From an uncultured Chloroflexota bacterium (GTDB lineage: Bacteria; Chloroflexota; Anaerolineae; Caldilineales; Caldilineaceae): a stretch of DNA of 20,707 nucleotides. The notes beneath the pieces were generated by a model. The model was not told the DNA's origin and did not search any database. It saw only the letters and a program-made list of their open reading frames with translations. Position 1 is the stretch's first letter. Each line of letters starts with the position of its first letter. The stretch spans positions 1 through 20,707 of the forward strand of contig CAIOHJ010000205.1 of NCBI GenBank assembly GCA_903858085.1. Reading direction: 5' to 3'. The position numbers were made by a program, and so were the translations under genes. This document shows, one piece after another, positions 19,101 to 20,707 of this stretch.

Positions 19101-20343
19101 GCTCTGGGCCGTCAGCCTCCCCTTGATGGGGCTGGTGGTCTCCGGTTATTGGGCGGTCGGTGTGGTCTGGCCTGATTTACAGTCGATCCATGCGCAGGAG
19201 ATCCAGGCTCTGCTGCTGCTGGCGTTGGCGATGCTTTTTGCCAACTATGCAGATGCCCTGAGCAGCCTGTTTATGGCGTTTGAGAAGATGGAATACCCGG
19301 CGGGGCTGACCAATGCAGTGGCCCTGATCAAGGTGGCGCTGGGGGCGCTGGTGCTGCTGCTCGACTGGGGCTACATCGGGCTGGCCGCGGTGGCGCTGGC
19401 GGTCAATTTGCTGCAGGTTGCCTGGCTTTATGGGTTGCTGCGTGCGAAGCTGCTGCGTCCACGCTGGCAGTGGGACGGAGCGCTGCAGCGGTGGATGCTG
19501 GCCTACAGCGGCCCCCTGATGGTCAACCATCTGTTGGCCACCATTTTCTGGCGGATCGACGTGTGGATTTTGCGTCCGCTGGCTGGCTCTGCTGCGGTCG
19601 GGCTTTACAGCATCGGGCTGAAATACCTGGATGGGCTGAACATCATTCCCAGCATGTTGACGATGGCAATTTTTCCGTTGATGAGCCGTTTTGCGCGCAG
19701 CGAGCGCAACAACTTGCTGCGCGCCTATGTGCTCAGCCTGCGGCTGTTGACGCTGCTCAGCCTGCCGATCGCAATGACGGTCACATTTCTGGCCACCCCG
19801 CTCGTCTATCTGGTAGGTGGGGCGCAATACTTGAACATCCCGGGGGAGTTCCAGATTTTCGGGCGGAGCATCGCGTACATGGGCGGGGCGGACGTCGCTT
19901 TTCAGGCGATTGTCTGGAGCATTCCGATCGGTTTTGTCAACAGTGTCACCCAGTATGTGTTGATTGCAGCCAATCAGCAGCAGATGTTGACACGCGCCTT
20001 TGTGCTCGGGGTGATCTTCAACGTCGTCGGCAATCTGCTGCTGATTCCCAGCCTGGGCTATGTAGGGGCGGCAACAGCCACAATTCTGAGCGAGTTCAGC
20101 CTGCTTTTTCCCTTTTACTGGATGGTGCGCCGCTCTGTCGGCACAGTGCCGTGGGGCAAGGTCTTTGGCCCACCGCTGCTGGCTGTTGCGGCGATGGGGG
20201 GCACGGTCTGGCTGCTCCAGCGTGCAGAGGTCTCGCTGCTGCTGGCCCTGCCTGCCGGGCTCCTGGTCTATGGGGCAGTGCTGCCAGTTGCCGGTGCTTT
20301 TCGGGGCGAGGAGATGGCGCTGGTGACACTCCGCAGGCGCTAA
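16147..20343 (+). CDS. Fusion of YfhO-like GT-C membrane protein and Wzx/MATE-fold flippase
   Basis: The protein is 1398 residues. Residues 1 to about 890 resemble YfhO. An N-terminal helix is followed by an acidic outer loop ([20 protein letters not shown], then [16 protein letters not shown]) typical of GT-C enzymes. About ten more helices, a soluble outer domain near 590-860 and a last helix near 868-890 follow. From about 898 ([20 protein letters not shown]) to the end it is a polytopic flippase of the polysaccharide exporter family, with [44 protein letters not shown] and a final [14 protein letters not shown] block. No stop or ribosome binding site separates the parts. GAGGA is 10 nt before ATG. 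With the upstream GT2 it could flip a lipid-linked sugar and transfer it outside the cell. The acceptor is unknown. Family calls are good; the coupled mechanism is inference. Confidence 0.85.
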   Translation: [1398 protein letters not shown]

Positions 20344-20380
20344 AGCCCTGCGGCTTCTTGGGGGGGCACACACGCCCCCC
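20343..20380 (+). terminator. Two adjacent hairpins after the fusion gene, possible terminator
   Basis: AAGCC (20343-20347) pairs with GGCTT (20352-20356) around CTGC. Then GGGGGG (20361-20366) pairs with CCCCCC (20375-20380) around an 8-nt loop. They begin at the stop codon of the fusion gene. No U-tract follows, so intrinsic termination would be inefficient. Confidence 0.35.
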
Positions 20381-20440
20381 AGCCTCGCTGTCTGCGCCTC
20401 GCAGGCCAGCAGAGTACCTCTTCACCGACCCGTTGCGCGC

Positions 20441-20683
20441 GTGCGTCGTCGATCCCACCTGACGACCTCCCCCGCGCACGACCTGGGGCCGATCAAGACC
20501 GAAGGTACGCTCACCATCGCCAACCCTCTCTGCTGCGAAGCGATCCTACGCGAAGTGACCTGCACCACCCAGTTGACCGTCAGTGAACAGACAGCCTGGT
20601 ACATCCAGCCTGACGGTCGTCTCGACCTGTCGGAACTGTTGGGCTACAGAGATGGGGGGCCGCCGAGAAACCGAGTTTCTTGA
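20441..20683 (+). pseudogene. Doubtful 80-codon open frame, possibly a gene remnant cut by a palindrome
   Basis: A GTG-started frame encodes 80 residues, with the more protein-like part TAWYIQPDGRLDLSELLGYRDG near residues 50-72. There is no ribosome binding site and no family I recognise. The last six codons, including the TGA at 20681-20683, come from the palindrome at 20666-20698, so that repeat may have truncated a longer frame. It could equally be chance open frame in GC-rich DNA. Confidence 0.2.
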
Positions 20684-20698
20684 AGAAACTCGGTTTCT
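20666..20698. repeat. Perfect palindrome, 16-bp arms, 1-bp centre
   Basis: AGAAACCGAGTTTCTT (20666-20681) and AAGAAACTCGGTTTCT (20683-20698) are exact reverse complements around a single G. Each arm holds a smaller dyad, AGAAAC-NNN-GTTTCT, so the unit is two nested 15-bp palindromes. It resembles dispersed short palindromes that I recall from cyanobacterial and Chloroflexota genomes, likely a REP/MITE-like element. It could also form a strong RNA hairpin, but no U-tract follows. Confidence 0.85.
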
Positions 20699-20707
20699 GA
20701 GCGTCCA

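Larger units (their letters stand above)
20344..20707. other. 364-bp tail region with no confident gene
   Basis: After the fusion gene the window holds two hairpins (20343-20380), a weak open frame (20441-20683) and a long palindrome (20666-20698). I see no promoter, ribosome binding site or recognisable domain on either strand. It may be intergenic DNA with a decayed gene remnant. Confidence 0.6.

Overview
The window is a gene-dense, high-GC stretch of bacterial chromosome with 16 well supported protein genes and one doubtful one. No tRNA, rRNA, CRISPR array, insertion sequence or phage gene is visible. The gene set suggests a Chloroflexota bacterium (Anaerolineae/Caldilineae-like). The clues are a homocysteine methyltransferase/MTHFR fusion, a fused GlyQS, a DHH-CBS-nucleotidyltransferase, a bacterial SUI1 protein, ClpS, and pairs of tiny membrane proteins. 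This assignment rests on family knowledge, not on a search.

Layout. 1-1818 (+): 3' part of an M16 peptidase, then acpS and cutA. 1813-3684 (-): bifunctional homocysteine S-methyltransferase/methylenetetrahydrofolate reductase. 3822-10870 (+): an EGY-like site-2 protease, fused alpha-beta glycyl-tRNA synthetase, and a DHH-CBS-CBS-tRNA nucleotidyltransferase, so tRNA charging and tRNA 3'-end synthesis lie together. 11038-12993 (+): two tiny membrane proteins and an adrenodoxin-reductase-like ferredoxin-NADP reductase, behind a structured leader. 12990-13871 (-): a TIM-barrel sugar phosphate isomerase/epimerase-like protein. 13907-14230 (+): SUI1/YciH. 14235-15061 (-): clpS, translationally coupled to a lone molybdopterin-binding domain. 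15257-20343 (+): a polyprenyl-phosphate sugar synthase (GT2) and a 1398-residue fusion of a YfhO-like GT-C membrane protein with a Wzx/MATE-fold flippase. 20344-20707: mostly non-coding DNA with hairpins and a perfect 16-bp-arm palindrome at the window end.

The most notable point is the last operon. A donor-lipid synthase, a flippase and a YfhO-type transferase are the three activities of a three-component surface glycosylation pathway (as with CsbB, GtcA and YfhO in Gram-positives). Here two of them appear fused in one polypeptide directly behind the third. A direct repeat over the likely transcription start of this operon looks like an operator.

Regulatory DNA is sparse. Three intergenic regions carry the same extended -10 (TGCTAYAMT). 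All three convergent gene pairs meet with overlaps or gaps of 4-6 bp and no terminator. One divergent pair has only 35 bp between start codons.
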